From contig NZ_JAMQOT010000015.1 in assembly GCF_029502005.1 (NCBI RefSeq), forward strand, positions 1 through 55,966: a DNA stretch of 55,966 nt, given 5' to 3'. The notes beneath the pieces are model-generated. The model was not told the DNA's origin and did not search any database. It saw only the letters and a program-made list of their open reading frames with translations. Every line of letters starts with the position of its first letter. The first letter of the stretch is position 1. Source of the DNA: Natrinema salsiterrestre (GTDB lineage: Archaea > Halobacteriota > Halobacteria > Halobacteriales > Natrialbaceae). This document shows, piece after piece, positions 7,919-16,377 of the stretch. The position numbers and the translations under genes were made by a program.

Positions 7919-8485
7919 TTAGCCCTCCAATTCGTTCAGCCGGGCGTCGATGGCGTCGAGCGCCGTCGTGCGATCCTGCCCCTCTTCCTCAGCATCCCGG
8001 ACGAGCTCGAGCCATCGTCGGTCCTTGGTGGACTCGACGTGCTTCTGGATCTCGGAGACGGTGTGCTCCCCGGGATCGTAGTCCTCGCCTTCGTAGGTCG
8101 GGACACGTTCGTCGTCGCTGTCTTCGTCGCCGGAGGCCGACTCATCGGATGCGTCGTCTTCGGAATCCGCTGACGCGCCGCTCTTGTCGTCTGCGTCGGC
8201 AGCGAGTTGGGCCTCGAGAGCTTCCATCGAGTTCTGGTCGGTGTTGTCGGGCTCGGGAAGTGGTGCGACGAAGTCACACCTCGAGCACTGCTCGCCGTCC
8301 TCGAGGGTATCGTGATCGACGGTACACCCGTCACGCTCGCCGTCGACGCGTTCGAAGTCGCCACGCTCCTCGCAGAGGTACGCGGCCAGCTCTTCGTCGA
8401 CGGTGACGCGGTCGCCAATCGAGAACCGCTGGTCGATCGGTCGGATGTAGACCCGTCCGCCACGGACCTTCTCAACTGCGCGCAT
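7919..8485 (-). CDS. Head-region protein with zinc site and acidic linker
   Basis: A 188-residue protein in three parts: an N-terminal beta unit (YIRPIDQRFSIGDRVTVDEELAAYLCEE), a CSRC motif (about 67-70), then a long Asp/Ser/Glu linker (about 90-125) and a C-terminal helix pair (SEIQKHVES...LDAIDARLNELEG). The N-terminal part is similar in style to small head-tail adaptors. Its place two genes before the connector supports a virion or assembly role. Confidence 0.7.
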   Translation of the reverse strand: MRAVEKVRGGRVYIRPIDQRFSIGDRVTVDEELAAYLCEERGDFERVDGERDGCTVDHDTLEDGEQCSRCDFVAPLPEPDNTDQNSMEALEAQLAADADDKSGASADSEDDASDESASGDEDSDDERVPTYEGEDYDPGEHTVSEIQKHVESTKDRRWLELVRDAEEEGQDRTTALDAIDARLNELEG

Positions 8486-8487
8486 GA

Positions 8488-8865
8488 TCAGGCGCTACCG
8501 GTGGCGACGACGACCCAGCCGCTAGCCGTGCCGTCGATGTTGAGGACGGTCGCCGTTGCGCCCTGTGTAGTGATGTTGCTCGGTCCGGTGCCGACGAAGT
8601 CCGCGTCAGTGAACGACAGTGTCGGCGTGTTGGCGCCGCCGTCGTGGACGACCGTGACCTCGCGGCCCTCTGCCGCTGCACTCGAGAGGTCGACCGTGTT
8701 GGTGCCGTCAGCCGTGACGACGTGGGCGTCCGCGTCTTCGGTGACGACGGTATCTGCGCCGTTGGCCGGCGCGTCGGTCGTGACGTTGCCGCGAGCGCCG
8801 TCAGTGAGTGCGAGGCCGCGTTCGTATCGGTCTCGCATCTCTGCGTTCGTAGTCGGGCCAGCCAT
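8488..8865 (-). CDS. Small Thr/Ala-rich beta protein, possible capsid decoration
   Basis: A 125-residue protein with repeated short strands and Gly/Asn turns (ADTVVTEDADAHVVTADGTNT; TATVLNIDGTASGWVVVATG), close to the major capsid gene. Such small beta proteins after the capsid gene are often decoration or spike proteins. The stop is 2 bp from the next ATG, and the start overlaps the upstream gene stop (1 bp). Confidence 0.7.
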   Translation of the reverse strand: MAGPTTNAEMRDRYERGLALTDGARGNVTTDAPANGADTVVTEDADAHVVTADGTNTVDLSSAAAEGREVTVVHDGGANTPTLSFTDADFVGTGPSNITTQGATATVLNIDGTASGWVVVATGSA

Positions 8866-9047
8866 CAGTCGTCGACCTCCTCGCCGTCGATGTAGATGTC
8901 GACCGGTTCGCCCTCCGGGATGCGGTACTCGGTCCCCTGCGCCTTGATCACGACTGCGTCGTCAGCGTCGTGGTTGTGGTAGACGTCAGCGAGGGGTTCG
9001 TCGTCGTGATCATCGGGCGTCCCCCGATAGACCGTTGTTCGTGTCAT
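8865..9047 (-). CDS. 60-residue acidic protein
   Basis: A very short, His/Asp-rich protein (DVYHNHDADDAVVIKAQG; ends DIYIDGEEVDD) just downstream of the major capsid gene. It overlaps the next start by one base. It probably forms a small beta unit; no family recognised. Confidence 0.65.
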   Translation of the reverse strand: MTRTTVYRGTPDDHDDEPLADVYHNHDADDAVVIKAQGTEYRIPEGEPVDIYIDGEEVDD

Positions 9048-9061
9048 GTCAGGTCACCACG

Positions 9062-10111
9062 TTAGGCCGCCGGATCCTGGATGTTCTTGACCAGGGTGCC
9101 CGCCTGAAGGGACTTGATCTGGAAGTCGAACTGTCCCTCGAGCCAGTTACGCGAGTGGAGCGCGTTCTCGTTGACCTTGTCGGAGTTGGTCGTCTGGTCG
9201 AGTTCCATCTCGCGGAAGAGGCCGTACGCCAGGTTCTCGGGGTTGGTCAGCATGGCGTAGTTGTTTGGCCAGCCGTTGACGCCGATGATGTCGTACTCGA
9301 AGGGCGTGACGTCGCCGTCGCCCATGAGGACAGCTGCGCCGCCGACGTCCTCGCGTTCGGTCAGGTCGAAGTTGTACTGCTGGACCTGGTCCGGGCTGCA
9401 CAGCCAGACGACGTCGTCGGGATCACGGAAGCGCGGGTCCAGCTGCTGGACACCGTCGTTGAACATCTTCGTGTCGATCGGAGCGTCGCCCATGTCGACC
9501 TCGGGCATCGAGTCGACCTCGCCTGCTGCGGTGTTCTCGAGTCCGATGCGGTCCGAGTTGCTGTCCTTGCCCTCTGCGACGGCGATCCAGCCGTTCCAGG
9601 TGGCGTCGAGATCCGACGCACCGGCGCCAGCGTAGGACTCGAGGTTGCCGTTGGTGGCGTTCGCTCGCATGCCGATCAGGCCGACGTCGTTCGCCCAGCG
9701 CTGGATGAACTCGTCGATGATGTACTGCCCGAACTCGTCGTTGCCGTAGTGGGTATTCTTCAGCGCGTCCCGCTCGGGCTCGACGAGGATGTAGTACTGC
9801 TTGTCCGTGGTGTTGAACTTCACCTCGCCGGATTCGGCGTCGGCGCTCTGGGTTCGGTTGCCGCCTTCGTCGCGGGTGTTGCCCGAGAGCATCGGAACAC
9901 CGAACCGAGGGACGTCCGCCTCGAGACGGTCGAGCGGCATCACGTCGGCCATACCGAGAATCTCGATCTCCTCCTGCGTCCGGGTGAGGAACTCCTCGAA
10001 CGTCTCGGGGGCGAGCTGGTAGCCGTCCAGTTCGGCCAGGCCGATGTCCTTCTGCGTACCGTGCAGGGCGTCGCGATTCTGCTGTCGTGCCGTGGAAAGG
10101 TTGGTACTCAT
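9062..10111 (-). CDS. Major capsid protein (HK97 fold)
   Basis: A 349-residue protein after the protease/scaffold gene. It has an N-terminal helical arm (about 1-55), then LDRLEADVPRFGVPML and an E-loop-like segment, a P-domain spine region with QYIIDEFIQRWANDVGLIGM, and a C-terminal A-domain with DDVVWLCSPDQVQQYNF and NYAMLTNPENLAYGLFREME, the usual close of HK97-fold proteins. The N-terminus shows no clear cleavage site, so a separate scaffold delta-domain may be lacking. A sizable plus-strand reading frame over it is a composition artefact. Confidence 0.9.
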   Translation of the reverse strand: MSTNLSTARQQNRDALHGTQKDIGLAELDGYQLAPETFEEFLTRTQEEIEILGMADVMPLDRLEADVPRFGVPMLSGNTRDEGGNRTQSADAESGEVKFNTTDKQYYILVEPERDALKNTHYGNDEFGQYIIDEFIQRWANDVGLIGMRANATNGNLESYAGAGASDLDATWNGWIAVAEGKDSNSDRIGLENTAAGEVDSMPEVDMGDAPIDTKMFNDGVQQLDPRFRDPDDVVWLCSPDQVQQYNFDLTEREDVGGAAVLMGDGDVTPFEYDIIGVNGWPNNYAMLTNPENLAYGLFREMELDQTTNSDKVNENALHSRNWLEGQFDFQIKSLQAGTLVKNIQDPAA

Positions 10112-10123
10112 TTGTTGACCTCG

Positions 10124-12022
10124 TTAGTTGAGCATCTTGCCGAGCTGGTCCAGGTTCTCCTCTTCGCCGCTGTCGCCGGCCGCCGCTGCGGCCTCAAGCT
10201 GCTGGCTCTCGCCCCCGACGCCGGACTGCTGGGCGATCGTGTCGAGGCGGTCCTCGACTTCGTCGACGCGGGCAGCCTTCTCGTTGAGTCGCTCGATCGC
10301 GTCTGCGACGCCGATGTCGGACCCTTCGTCGACGCCGAGGACGGCCTTCGCTGCGTCCTCGCGGACCTCGTAGGTCTCGCCGTCGATCTCGATCTCCGCG
10401 GTCTTCGCCTCGGGCCCGGTCAGGCTCTCGGTGAGGTTCTCGACCGCCTGCGTCAGGTCCTTGATCTGTTCTGCGTTCTGCTCGGACAGGGACTTGTCGC
10501 CGTCCCCGCCGTCGGTGGAGTCATCGTCAGTCATGTCTGTCTCTGTAGAGTTATCGGCGGCCTCTGTGCCACCATCGTCCGGCGTCTCGCCGCCGGCAGC
10601 GTGTTCGTCGCCCGATTCGTCAGCGTCAGCCTCGGCCTCGAGGATGGCTTTCGAGTGGATCCGCTGGGCCATGTTGGCGAGCCCGTCGACCGGGCTGTCG
10701 ACCGTTCCCAGCGATTCGACGACGTTGCCTGTCGCCTGCTCGAGGTCGCCAACGCTCCCGTAGACCGAGACATGCGGGTCATCCAGTTCGTCTGGATACG
10801 CCGCGCGTCGCCAGTCTACGTAGACGTCGTGTTCCGGGAAGTCGACGCCCATCCCGAGGAGATCGCCGTCGTAGTCCGTCTCGTCGTCATCGGCTGCACG
10901 GACTCGGAACACGTCGACGCCGACCGTGTCCTCCTTGGTTACGGCCTTTGCGTTGTCCACGTCAAGCGGGCTCCCTCCATCCTCGTCGTCCGGCCATTCG
11001 CGAGCGGTGTGCTCCGAGAGATCGAAGCCCCACTCGTCGCGATCGGTGAACCGCTCGATACCGTGTTCGATGCCGGCATCCTCGAGGACGTCAACAGACG
11101 CGTCGATCGTCGCGAAGAGGCGGTCGCGGTTCGACGTCGAGAGAGTCCGCCCCTCCTTGTCGGTACCCCGATTCGGCGCGTTGTCGGTCGGGGCCATGAT
11201 GTAGCCGTCCTCCGGGGGCCCGGACGCCTTCGACGCGTCGGGGTCGCCGAGGAACGTGTCCACGGCAGCCTTACCGATCCGGTGGAAGATGCTCTTCTCA
11301 CCGGGCTCGGCAGACCCCTCGGCCTCGGTGGCCGCGTTCAGGACGTCCCAGAGGCGTTCGGCCTCGGCCTCGGAGTGGCCGCGATCGAGCGCCTCCTCGA
11401 CGAAGCCGTCGCGATCGCCGAGGTAGTCACCGAGCCGCTTCTCGGCGTCGGCTTTCGTCTCGAGAATCTGTGCATCCGGCACGGCCGGAATGTCGACCGC
11501 CGAGACCTCGCGGATGATTCCGTCGACGAGCTCCCAGATGAGGGCGTCCTCACCGAGTGCGTCGGGAACCGCGACGTCGTCGACCTCGTCCGCGTCCTGC
11601 TCGAACGGGCCGTTCCAGCCGACCTGGATCGCACCGATCGAATAGCCTTCGAGGATGCCGTCGGCGATCAGCTCCCAGAGGTCGCCGTTGTCGATCTGCC
11701 ACTCTTGGACCCACGCGCCAGCGGGCGCTTCGGTGCCACCGATCTCTGTGGCCTCGTCGAGGACCTCGTTGCGCTCGAGGTCCATCCAGCCGTCAGGGAA
11801 GACGGCGTGCATGACGCCGCCGCCGGCCTCGCCAGCCTCGACGAACGTCTCGAACTGGTCCGCGAACTCGCGGATGGTCTCCTCGCGAGCGAAGTCGTTC
11901 TGGAGATCGGCTTTGTCCGGCACCATCACGATGCCAGCCGCGATCTGCTCGTCGTCGTCCTTCGTGACGAACTCGACATCCTTGCGGAAAGCCGATCCTC
12001 CGGCTTTACTTACGGGTGGCAT
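10124..12022 (-). CDS. Prohead protease (XkdF type) fused to scaffold
   Basis: A 632-residue protein. Residues 15-135 match XkdF-type proteases: IAAGIVMVPDKADLQNDF, His72 in VMHAVF, and Ser128 in LEGYSIGAIQVG as probable catalytic residues. Helical segments follow, then a distinct domain near 290-460, then an acidic linker and a coiled-coil scaffold-like C-terminus (AEQIKDLTQAVENLTESL; LNEKAARVDEVEDRLDTIAQQ). Protease plus scaffold in one chain would guide capsid assembly and then be removed. At 632 residues it is roughly twice the length of a simple XkdF; the middle domain is the extra part. Confidence 0.85.
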   Translation of the reverse strand: MPPVSKAGGSAFRKDVEFVTKDDDEQIAAGIVMVPDKADLQNDFAREETIREFADQFETFVEAGEAGGGVMHAVFPDGWMDLERNEVLDEATEIGGTEAPAGAWVQEWQIDNGDLWELIADGILEGYSIGAIQVGWNGPFEQDADEVDDVAVPDALGEDALIWELVDGIIREVSAVDIPAVPDAQILETKADAEKRLGDYLGDRDGFVEEALDRGHSEAEAERLWDVLNAATEAEGSAEPGEKSIFHRIGKAAVDTFLGDPDASKASGPPEDGYIMAPTDNAPNRGTDKEGRTLSTSNRDRLFATIDASVDVLEDAGIEHGIERFTDRDEWGFDLSEHTAREWPDDEDGGSPLDVDNAKAVTKEDTVGVDVFRVRAADDDETDYDGDLLGMGVDFPEHDVYVDWRRAAYPDELDDPHVSVYGSVGDLEQATGNVVESLGTVDSPVDGLANMAQRIHSKAILEAEADADESGDEHAAGGETPDDGGTEAADNSTETDMTDDDSTDGGDGDKSLSEQNAEQIKDLTQAVENLTESLTGPEAKTAEIEIDGETYEVREDAAKAVLGVDEGSDIGVADAIERLNEKAARVDEVEDRLDTIAQQSGVGGESQQLEAAAAAGDSGEEENLDQLGKMLN

Positions 12023-12025
12023 GTG

Positions 12026-12220
12026 TCAGTCCTCCACGGTTCGGATCGTGTACGGGACGTTTTCGGGAATGTGGGCCTGGAAGCTGGGGGTGATGCCGTT
12101 TGCATGCACCTTGACCTCCGTCCCGTCTACTGCATCGTTGATCGTGAGATCCTCCGGATCGGCCTCGAAGTTTTGTTGGGTCCCAAAACCGTCGTGGATG
12201 CTGAGTTGGTACGTAGCCAT
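12026..12220 (-). CDS. 64-residue beta-rich protein
   Basis: A short protein with alternating strands (YQLSIHDGFGTQ; TEVKVHANGITPSFQAHIP) and no cysteine. It lies 3 bp upstream of the protease gene, within the head cluster. Unknown role; probably co-translated with its neighbours. Confidence 0.65.
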   Translation of the reverse strand: MATYQLSIHDGFGTQQNFEADPEDLTINDAVDGTEVKVHANGITPSFQAHIPENVPYTIRTVED

Positions 12221-12223
12221 ACG

Positions 12224-12352
12224 TCACCCCTCGTCGTCATCGTCGTCGGCGTCCGCGTCGGCGTCCTTCGTCTTCCCGAGCTTCTCAGCCCGGTCAGTCG
12301 AGAGGACGCCACGCTTTGCGCCGCGCTCTGCGTTCTTGGTAGAATCAGTCAT
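12224..12352 (-). CDS. 42-residue basic-acidic microprotein
   Basis: An ATG at 12352 opens 42 codons: a Lys/Arg/Ser start (MTDSTKNAERGAKRGVLS), a RAEKLGKTK helix and an Asp-rich end. It stops 3 bp before the next gene, which fits the packing of this operon. It is the first gene after the tRNA-like hairpin. Product unrecognised. Confidence 0.55.
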   Translation of the reverse strand: MTDSTKNAERGAKRGVLSTDRAEKLGKTKDADADADDDDDEG

Positions 12353-12380
12353 AGGTGGTGCCGGGTCGCTCCCGGCGGAG

Positions 12381-12423
12381 GCCTCTGGCGCGGAGTCGAA
12401 CCGCGCGCCGCCCAGTCAGAGGC
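12381..12423 (-). ncRNA. tRNA-like minihelix (acceptor stem + T-arm)
   Basis: On the minus strand GCCTCTG (12417-12423) pairs with CAGAGGC (12381-12387), and GCGCGG-TTCGACT-CCGCGC (12388-12406) forms a perfect T-arm whose loop fits the tRNA consensus TTCRANY. The T-stem runs straight into the 3' acceptor strand, as in tRNA. A 10-nt linker replaces the D, anticodon and variable arms. It fills the 92-bp gap between the portal stop and the next ATG, in an operon where most genes touch. Such minihelices are minimal substrates for tRNA-processing enzymes; a role in mRNA processing is inference, and a decayed tRNA is the alternative. Confidence 0.5.
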
Positions 12424-12444
12424 GAACCGCAACCGCCCGCAGTG

Positions 12445-14418
12445 TTACATCGGAAGGTCGTCTGGCACCTCACCCGAATCGGGTGACGGGCCCTCCGGCA
12501 ACCGCTCGTGGAAGTTCGTGATCTCGAGGTAGGCGTACTCGAGGCGGATCGAATCGTAGTGATACCCGCCATGGCTCGAGGCCGACGTCAGCCCGGACCA
12601 CTCCGTCGGCGGGACATCAACGTAGGCGTACAGCGACGATTGGCCCTCATCGCGGAGGAACGACAGGTAGAGTTCCTGCTCCTCGTGGTCGTAGAGCCCC
12701 TCGTCAAGGTTCGAGGAGTTGAATTGCATCTGCTCAACCTCGTCCTTCGTCGTGAGGTCGGTCTTGATCTCGTCCCACTCCCGCTCGCCGATCTTGTTTT
12801 CCGGCGGTGGCTCAGCTGCGTTTGCCGATAGAGACGCTTCCGCTTCGCCCCCGCCGGCACCGCCGCCAGTGAACTCTGACTCGAACTGGGCGAGGGGCAT
12901 ATCACCGTACTCGTCATCGCGGGTCGGGAGGCCGAGCTCCTCGAGGACCTGGTTGACCGTTGCGACGCCGGCCAGTCGCATCGACCGGACCCGCTGCTCG
13001 GTCATCTGGGCCTCCTCCTTGGGCTGGTCCGCGCCCCGCAACTCGAACTCGATCGTCCAGTCCCGGATCCCGAACGCCTTCTGGTGGAGAATCTGGTACA
13101 GGCGCTCGGCGAACTTGTACTGCTCCGGTTGGATTACCTCGAGGGCGAAGTCCTTGTCCTGTTGGTCGGAGTTCGACCGGTTCGACGTCTCCGTGTTGCC
13201 GATCTTGACCGGCGGGACCTCCAGGACCTTGGCAATCTCGTGCTCGTTCTTCTTCCGGAACTCCTTGAAGTCCATCTCCTCCGAGATCCCCTGCCCCAGT
13301 GGCTCGATCTTGATCTCGACGTCGTTCCCGTCTTCGGTTTTGAGAGCGTTGTCATCAACGAACTTCTCGACCTCGAGGATCACTGCACGATGGGACTCGG
13401 CCCGCAGCCCGTTGAGCATCTGCCGGAGATCCTTCCGGGACTCCTCAGACAGCTCCCCACCAGTGACCTTGATGACCATCCGCGGGATGGTGTCGTTGTC
13501 GAAGAAATCCCGATTGTAGTCCTTCGCCGCTTCGTCCGCGGTGATCGTCCGGATGGCGCTCACCCAGTCCGGGATCCCGTAATCATCGCCGCCGGGAGAC
13601 GGGTTGGTGACGAAGATCAGTTCGTTCGCCGGCGCGTTCTCGAGGTTCTGTGCGGACCCGGTGGCGACGTCGCCCGTTTCCCGGTCGACGAAGATCGGTT
13701 CCTCGTTGCCATTGGTCTCGCGATAGCGAACACTCGCCGAGTCGTCATCGCCACCAGTGATCTCAATGTCAAGCCCGCGGTAGCGGTCGCCGGCCTCACC
13801 GAAGTAGCGGCGCCGGCCATCCCGAATCTGGACGTATCCGCGGCTCGCGAACTCCGCGACGTCGCCGTCGACGTAGCGCCCTTCCTCTGGGTGGCGGGGT
13901 TGATCGAACCGACTCTGGGGCTTCCGGACGCGAACAGTCTTCGCCGGGACGTGCGCAAGGCCGACCGGCTTCCCCTCGAGGTCGGTCAGGATCTCGAGAC
14001 AGCACCAGCCGATCAGATGATAGTCCTGACGCGCCAGTTCAAGGACCTCGACCGGCGTCGTCGGTTCGGCCTTCTGGCGGGCCTTCGTCTGCCAGCGTGA
14101 GTCGAGGCCACGCCAGAAGTTTCGGATGACCTCCTTCTCGGTATCGTCGGCTTCGTCTTCGTCGACGTCGGTGTGGGTCGCGATGGAGAACCCGTAGCCG
14201 ACCTCGTAGCGGGCTTTCTTCCGGATCCCCGTGGAGAGCGTCTCGTTGAGCTCGTGGAAACTCGCCAGCCGGTATGGGTTGTACGGCGGCTTGACGCCGG
14301 CGCCGTGGGTCCGGATCCGCCGGTCGGAGAGTTGGGTACTGTTCTCCGCTTTCGACAGTGGTGTCCCGCTACCGATCCCTGATACCTTTACTGAGACCTC
14401 GCCCTCGTCGCTACTCAT
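12445..14418 (-). CDS. Portal protein (PBSX-like) with C-terminal KTSC domain
   Basis: A 657-residue protein. The portal core spans about 40-500: an N-terminal stretch with YNPYRLASFHELNETL, the conserved middle with YGIPDWVSAIRTI...FFDNDTIPRMVIKVTGG, then EEMDFKEFRKKNEHEIAKVLEVPPVKIG and FALEVIQPEQYKFAERLYQIL, typical of PBSX/HK97-type portals. It forms the dodecameric DNA gate at one capsid vertex. Residues about 564-634 match a KTSC domain (FNSSNLDEGLYD; LYLSFLRDEG; AYVDVPPTEWSGLTSA). KTSC is normally a small separate or other-fused module, so this is an unusual extension. The start overlaps the upstream zinc gene by 8 bp. Confidence 0.9.
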   Translation of the reverse strand: MSSDEGEVSVKVSGIGSGTPLSKAENSTQLSDRRIRTHGAGVKPPYNPYRLASFHELNETLSTGIRKKARYEVGYGFSIATHTDVDEDEADDTEKEVIRNFWRGLDSRWQTKARQKAEPTTPVEVLELARQDYHLIGWCCLEILTDLEGKPVGLAHVPAKTVRVRKPQSRFDQPRHPEEGRYVDGDVAEFASRGYVQIRDGRRRYFGEAGDRYRGLDIEITGGDDDSASVRYRETNGNEEPIFVDRETGDVATGSAQNLENAPANELIFVTNPSPGGDDYGIPDWVSAIRTITADEAAKDYNRDFFDNDTIPRMVIKVTGGELSEESRKDLRQMLNGLRAESHRAVILEVEKFVDDNALKTEDGNDVEIKIEPLGQGISEEMDFKEFRKKNEHEIAKVLEVPPVKIGNTETSNRSNSDQQDKDFALEVIQPEQYKFAERLYQILHQKAFGIRDWTIEFELRGADQPKEEAQMTEQRVRSMRLAGVATVNQVLEELGLPTRDDEYGDMPLAQFESEFTGGGAGGGEAEASLSANAAEPPPENKIGEREWDEIKTDLTTKDEVEQMQFNSSNLDEGLYDHEEQELYLSFLRDEGQSSLYAYVDVPPTEWSGLTSASSHGGYHYDSIRLEYAYLEITNFHERLPEGPSPDSGEVPDDLPM

Positions 14419-14803
14419 CGTCGATCACCGTGCGCCCAGTTGTGTTTGATCGTCCAGTTGCGTTTGATCGGCCTGTCCAGTCAGCACCACGCCCTGTGAC
14501 CGCCTCGTGGACATGGTCAGTATGCTCGTCCAGTTCCTCGAGCGTTTCATCGTCGAACCAGTGACCTGGGTAGAAGATGGAGAGGATCGTCTGTCGCTTA
14601 TACGCGCGCTGGTCGGCGAGACAGTTCGAACACACTACCTCTCCAGTGTCGATCTCGTGTCCCTCGACATCGTCGTCCCACTCGTCTCGAGGCCACTTGC
14701 ACCAGACGCAACGGTCCTCGTCGACGGGCTCTGTGCGGGCCTCGTCTCTGTCCCATCCAACGATACCCTCGAAGTCGTGATATGGCTCGTCCGAATCTGT
14801 CAT
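14411..14803 (-). CDS. Zinc-ribbon protein between TerL and portal
   Basis: A 130-residue acidic protein with CVWC (about 32-35) and CSNC (about 58-61), which together can bind one zinc, then a FYPGHWFDDETLEELDEHTDHVHEAV segment. The C-terminus is a Thr-Gly-Arg-Ser repeat coded by the tandem repeat at 14436..14471. The start overlaps the TerL stop by 4 bp. Function unknown; location suggests packaging or head assembly. Confidence 0.75.
   Translation of the reverse strand: MTDSDEPYHDFEGIVGWDRDEARTEPVDEDRCVWCKWPRDEWDDDVEGHEIDTGEVVCSNCLADQRAYKRQTILSIFYPGHWFDDETLEELDEHTDHVHEAVTGRGADWTGRSNATGRSNTTGRTVIDDE
14436..14471 (-). repeat. Two tandem 18-bp repeats
   Basis: Copies at 14436-14453 and 14454-14471 differ at two positions and are in frame, coding for a six-residue repeat (TGRSN-type) at the C-terminus of the zinc protein. 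They look like recent slippage expansion. Confidence 0.75.
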
Positions 14804-16377
14804 AAGTAACTCACTCCTGTCGACTCAGAACTTGACTGCTGCGTCGACGCCGTCTGGCGGGTGATCGCCCCTGCTGCGTGGCACGCGAGCGCGATCGACC
14901 AGAACGATTCGCCGTGCCCTTCGCCCGTCTCGACGGCGTCAAGGTCGTTCGTGACGACCTTGAGCTGACGATTCTGGCGGCCGTCGGGAAGCAATTTGAT
15001 CCGGCCGGTTGACTCGTGGACGTCGAACGAGCTCGCCACCTCCTGGTTCGTTGGCCGGTTGAGGCTGATCGGGACCATCTCCGACGGGAGCATCCCCATC
15101 TCGTCAAGGCCCTCGTACTCGCCTCGAGTGTTGTCGTAGGGCAGCGACCGGATGTTGAAGTAGTCGACCGCCCGCTGGCAGTACTCAACTTGCCGTTTGT
15201 AGTCCCAGCCGTCCATCCACTTCGAATGGACCTGGAAGAGGTGGCCGGCAGGCGACCGGACGGCCAAGTCATCACCCACTCGGATCTCGCGATCGAGCAG
15301 CGCGAAGACCGCGAGGTGTGCCGGGTGGCGCTTCTTCCCGATGTCGAGACCAGCGACGCAGCCGTTGAACGACCACTCCTCTTCTTGTGCGACCCAGCGG
15401 CCCTCGAGGCCGCGCTCGCCGTAGTCCTCAAGGCCCTGAACCGACATCCCGGCGATATCCTCATCCCGGAAGTAACCGATCTCACTCGAGCGCGGGGAGA
15501 CCTGGTACTCCTGGTTGAACGACTTGTCCCCGAGCTTGTGTTTGAGGCCGATCAGATCGTCGTAGGTCTTCCACTCCGGCCAGAGTACCTCCTCGCGATC
15601 GTAGTCCTGGATCGCCGGCTCCTCGAGGCGGTGGAAGTCCGCCAGCAGCGCATCGTCGAACGTGAAGTCCTCCTCCGTCTGGGGCGTTGTGCTGACGTGC
15701 AGCTCGGCGACGTCGCCCGACGGGATCGACATGATCGCGTCCTTGAAGATGCGGTTGATCTTGAGGACGCGGCCAGGATCGAGGCCGGCGTCCTGCTTGT
15801 TGTCGTCCTGGAACGGGTCGTCGACGATGACGATATCGGAGTGTTTCCCGCGGACCATCTGCTGGACGCTCGCCGGCGAGATCGAGACGACGTGGTCACC
15901 GTCCCAGCTGTAGGCCCCGCGGCTCTCCGCACGCGGCTTTAAGTCGTTGACGTCGTCGAACCACGGGTTGCGATCGATCAGCGGTTTGATCCCGTCCGTG
16001 TTCTCGGCGCCGATGTGGTACCGCGCCATCGGCTGGTTGAACGAGAAGTAGAGGATCTCGAGGTCCGTCGGGCCGTCGGCCCACTTGCAGTCGGGATCGG
16101 CATCGAACCGGTTGCGCCACACCCACCACGTGACGTATGCGTAGTTCCCAGTGGATTTGAAGTGGTCTCGAGGGCCGACGACGACCGACCGGTCGTTCTC
16201 CTGCAGCCGTCGGCAGCGGGTCGCGACCCACTCGCCGCGGACGAACTCTTCGAACGACGCCGAGAAGATCAGGTCGACGTAGGCCGCGAACGACTCGTAG
16301 GTCGCCCGGTAGATTCCCGCGCGTGTCTCCGAGTCGATCTCGGCGGCCGACTGACCGGACACATCTACAGAGCTCAT
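14800..16377 (-). CDS. terL: Terminase large subunit (TerL)
   Basis: A 525-residue packaging motor. The N-terminal ATPase has a P-loop-like GPRDHFKST (68-76), Walker B with acid pair DIVIVDDP (181-188), and a coupling motif at STTP (229-232). The C-terminal RNase H-like nuclease starts at GLDIGKKRHPAH (Asp345 probably catalytic) and closes with ESFWSIALACHAA. The nonclassical P-loop (Arg/His in place of GxxGxG) is seen in one branch of viral TerL. It cuts and pumps DNA into proheads through the portal. The start overlaps the TerS stop by 1 bp. Confidence 0.95.
   Translation of the reverse strand: MSSVDVSGQSAAEIDSETRAGIYRATYESFAAYVDLIFSASFEEFVRGEWVATRCRRLQENDRSVVVGPRDHFKSTGNYAYVTWWVWRNRFDADPDCKWADGPTDLEILYFSFNQPMARYHIGAENTDGIKPLIDRNPWFDDVNDLKPRAESRGAYSWDGDHVVSISPASVQQMVRGKHSDIVIVDDPFQDDNKQDAGLDPGRVLKINRIFKDAIMSIPSGDVAELHVSTTPQTEEDFTFDDALLADFHRLEEPAIQDYDREEVLWPEWKTYDDLIGLKHKLGDKSFNQEYQVSPRSSEIGYFRDEDIAGMSVQGLEDYGERGLEGRWVAQEEEWSFNGCVAGLDIGKKRHPAHLAVFALLDREIRVGDDLAVRSPAGHLFQVHSKWMDGWDYKRQVEYCQRAVDYFNIRSLPYDNTRGEYEGLDEMGMLPSEMVPISLNRPTNQEVASSFDVHESTGRIKLLPDGRQNRQLKVVTNDLDAVETGEGHGESFWSIALACHAAGAITRQTASTQQSSSESTGVSYL

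Noticed and set aside
9035-12532. Plus-strand open frame of 1165 codons over capsid and protease genes
   Set aside because: It is antisense to the well-supported major capsid and protease/scaffold genes. The protein has shuffled Val/Leu/Asp/Arg composition, no motif, and arises from GC-rich third positions on the other strand.
13084-14100. Plus-strand open frame of 338 codons over the portal gene
   Set aside because: The portal frame has family motifs and correct junctions; the antisense product has none.
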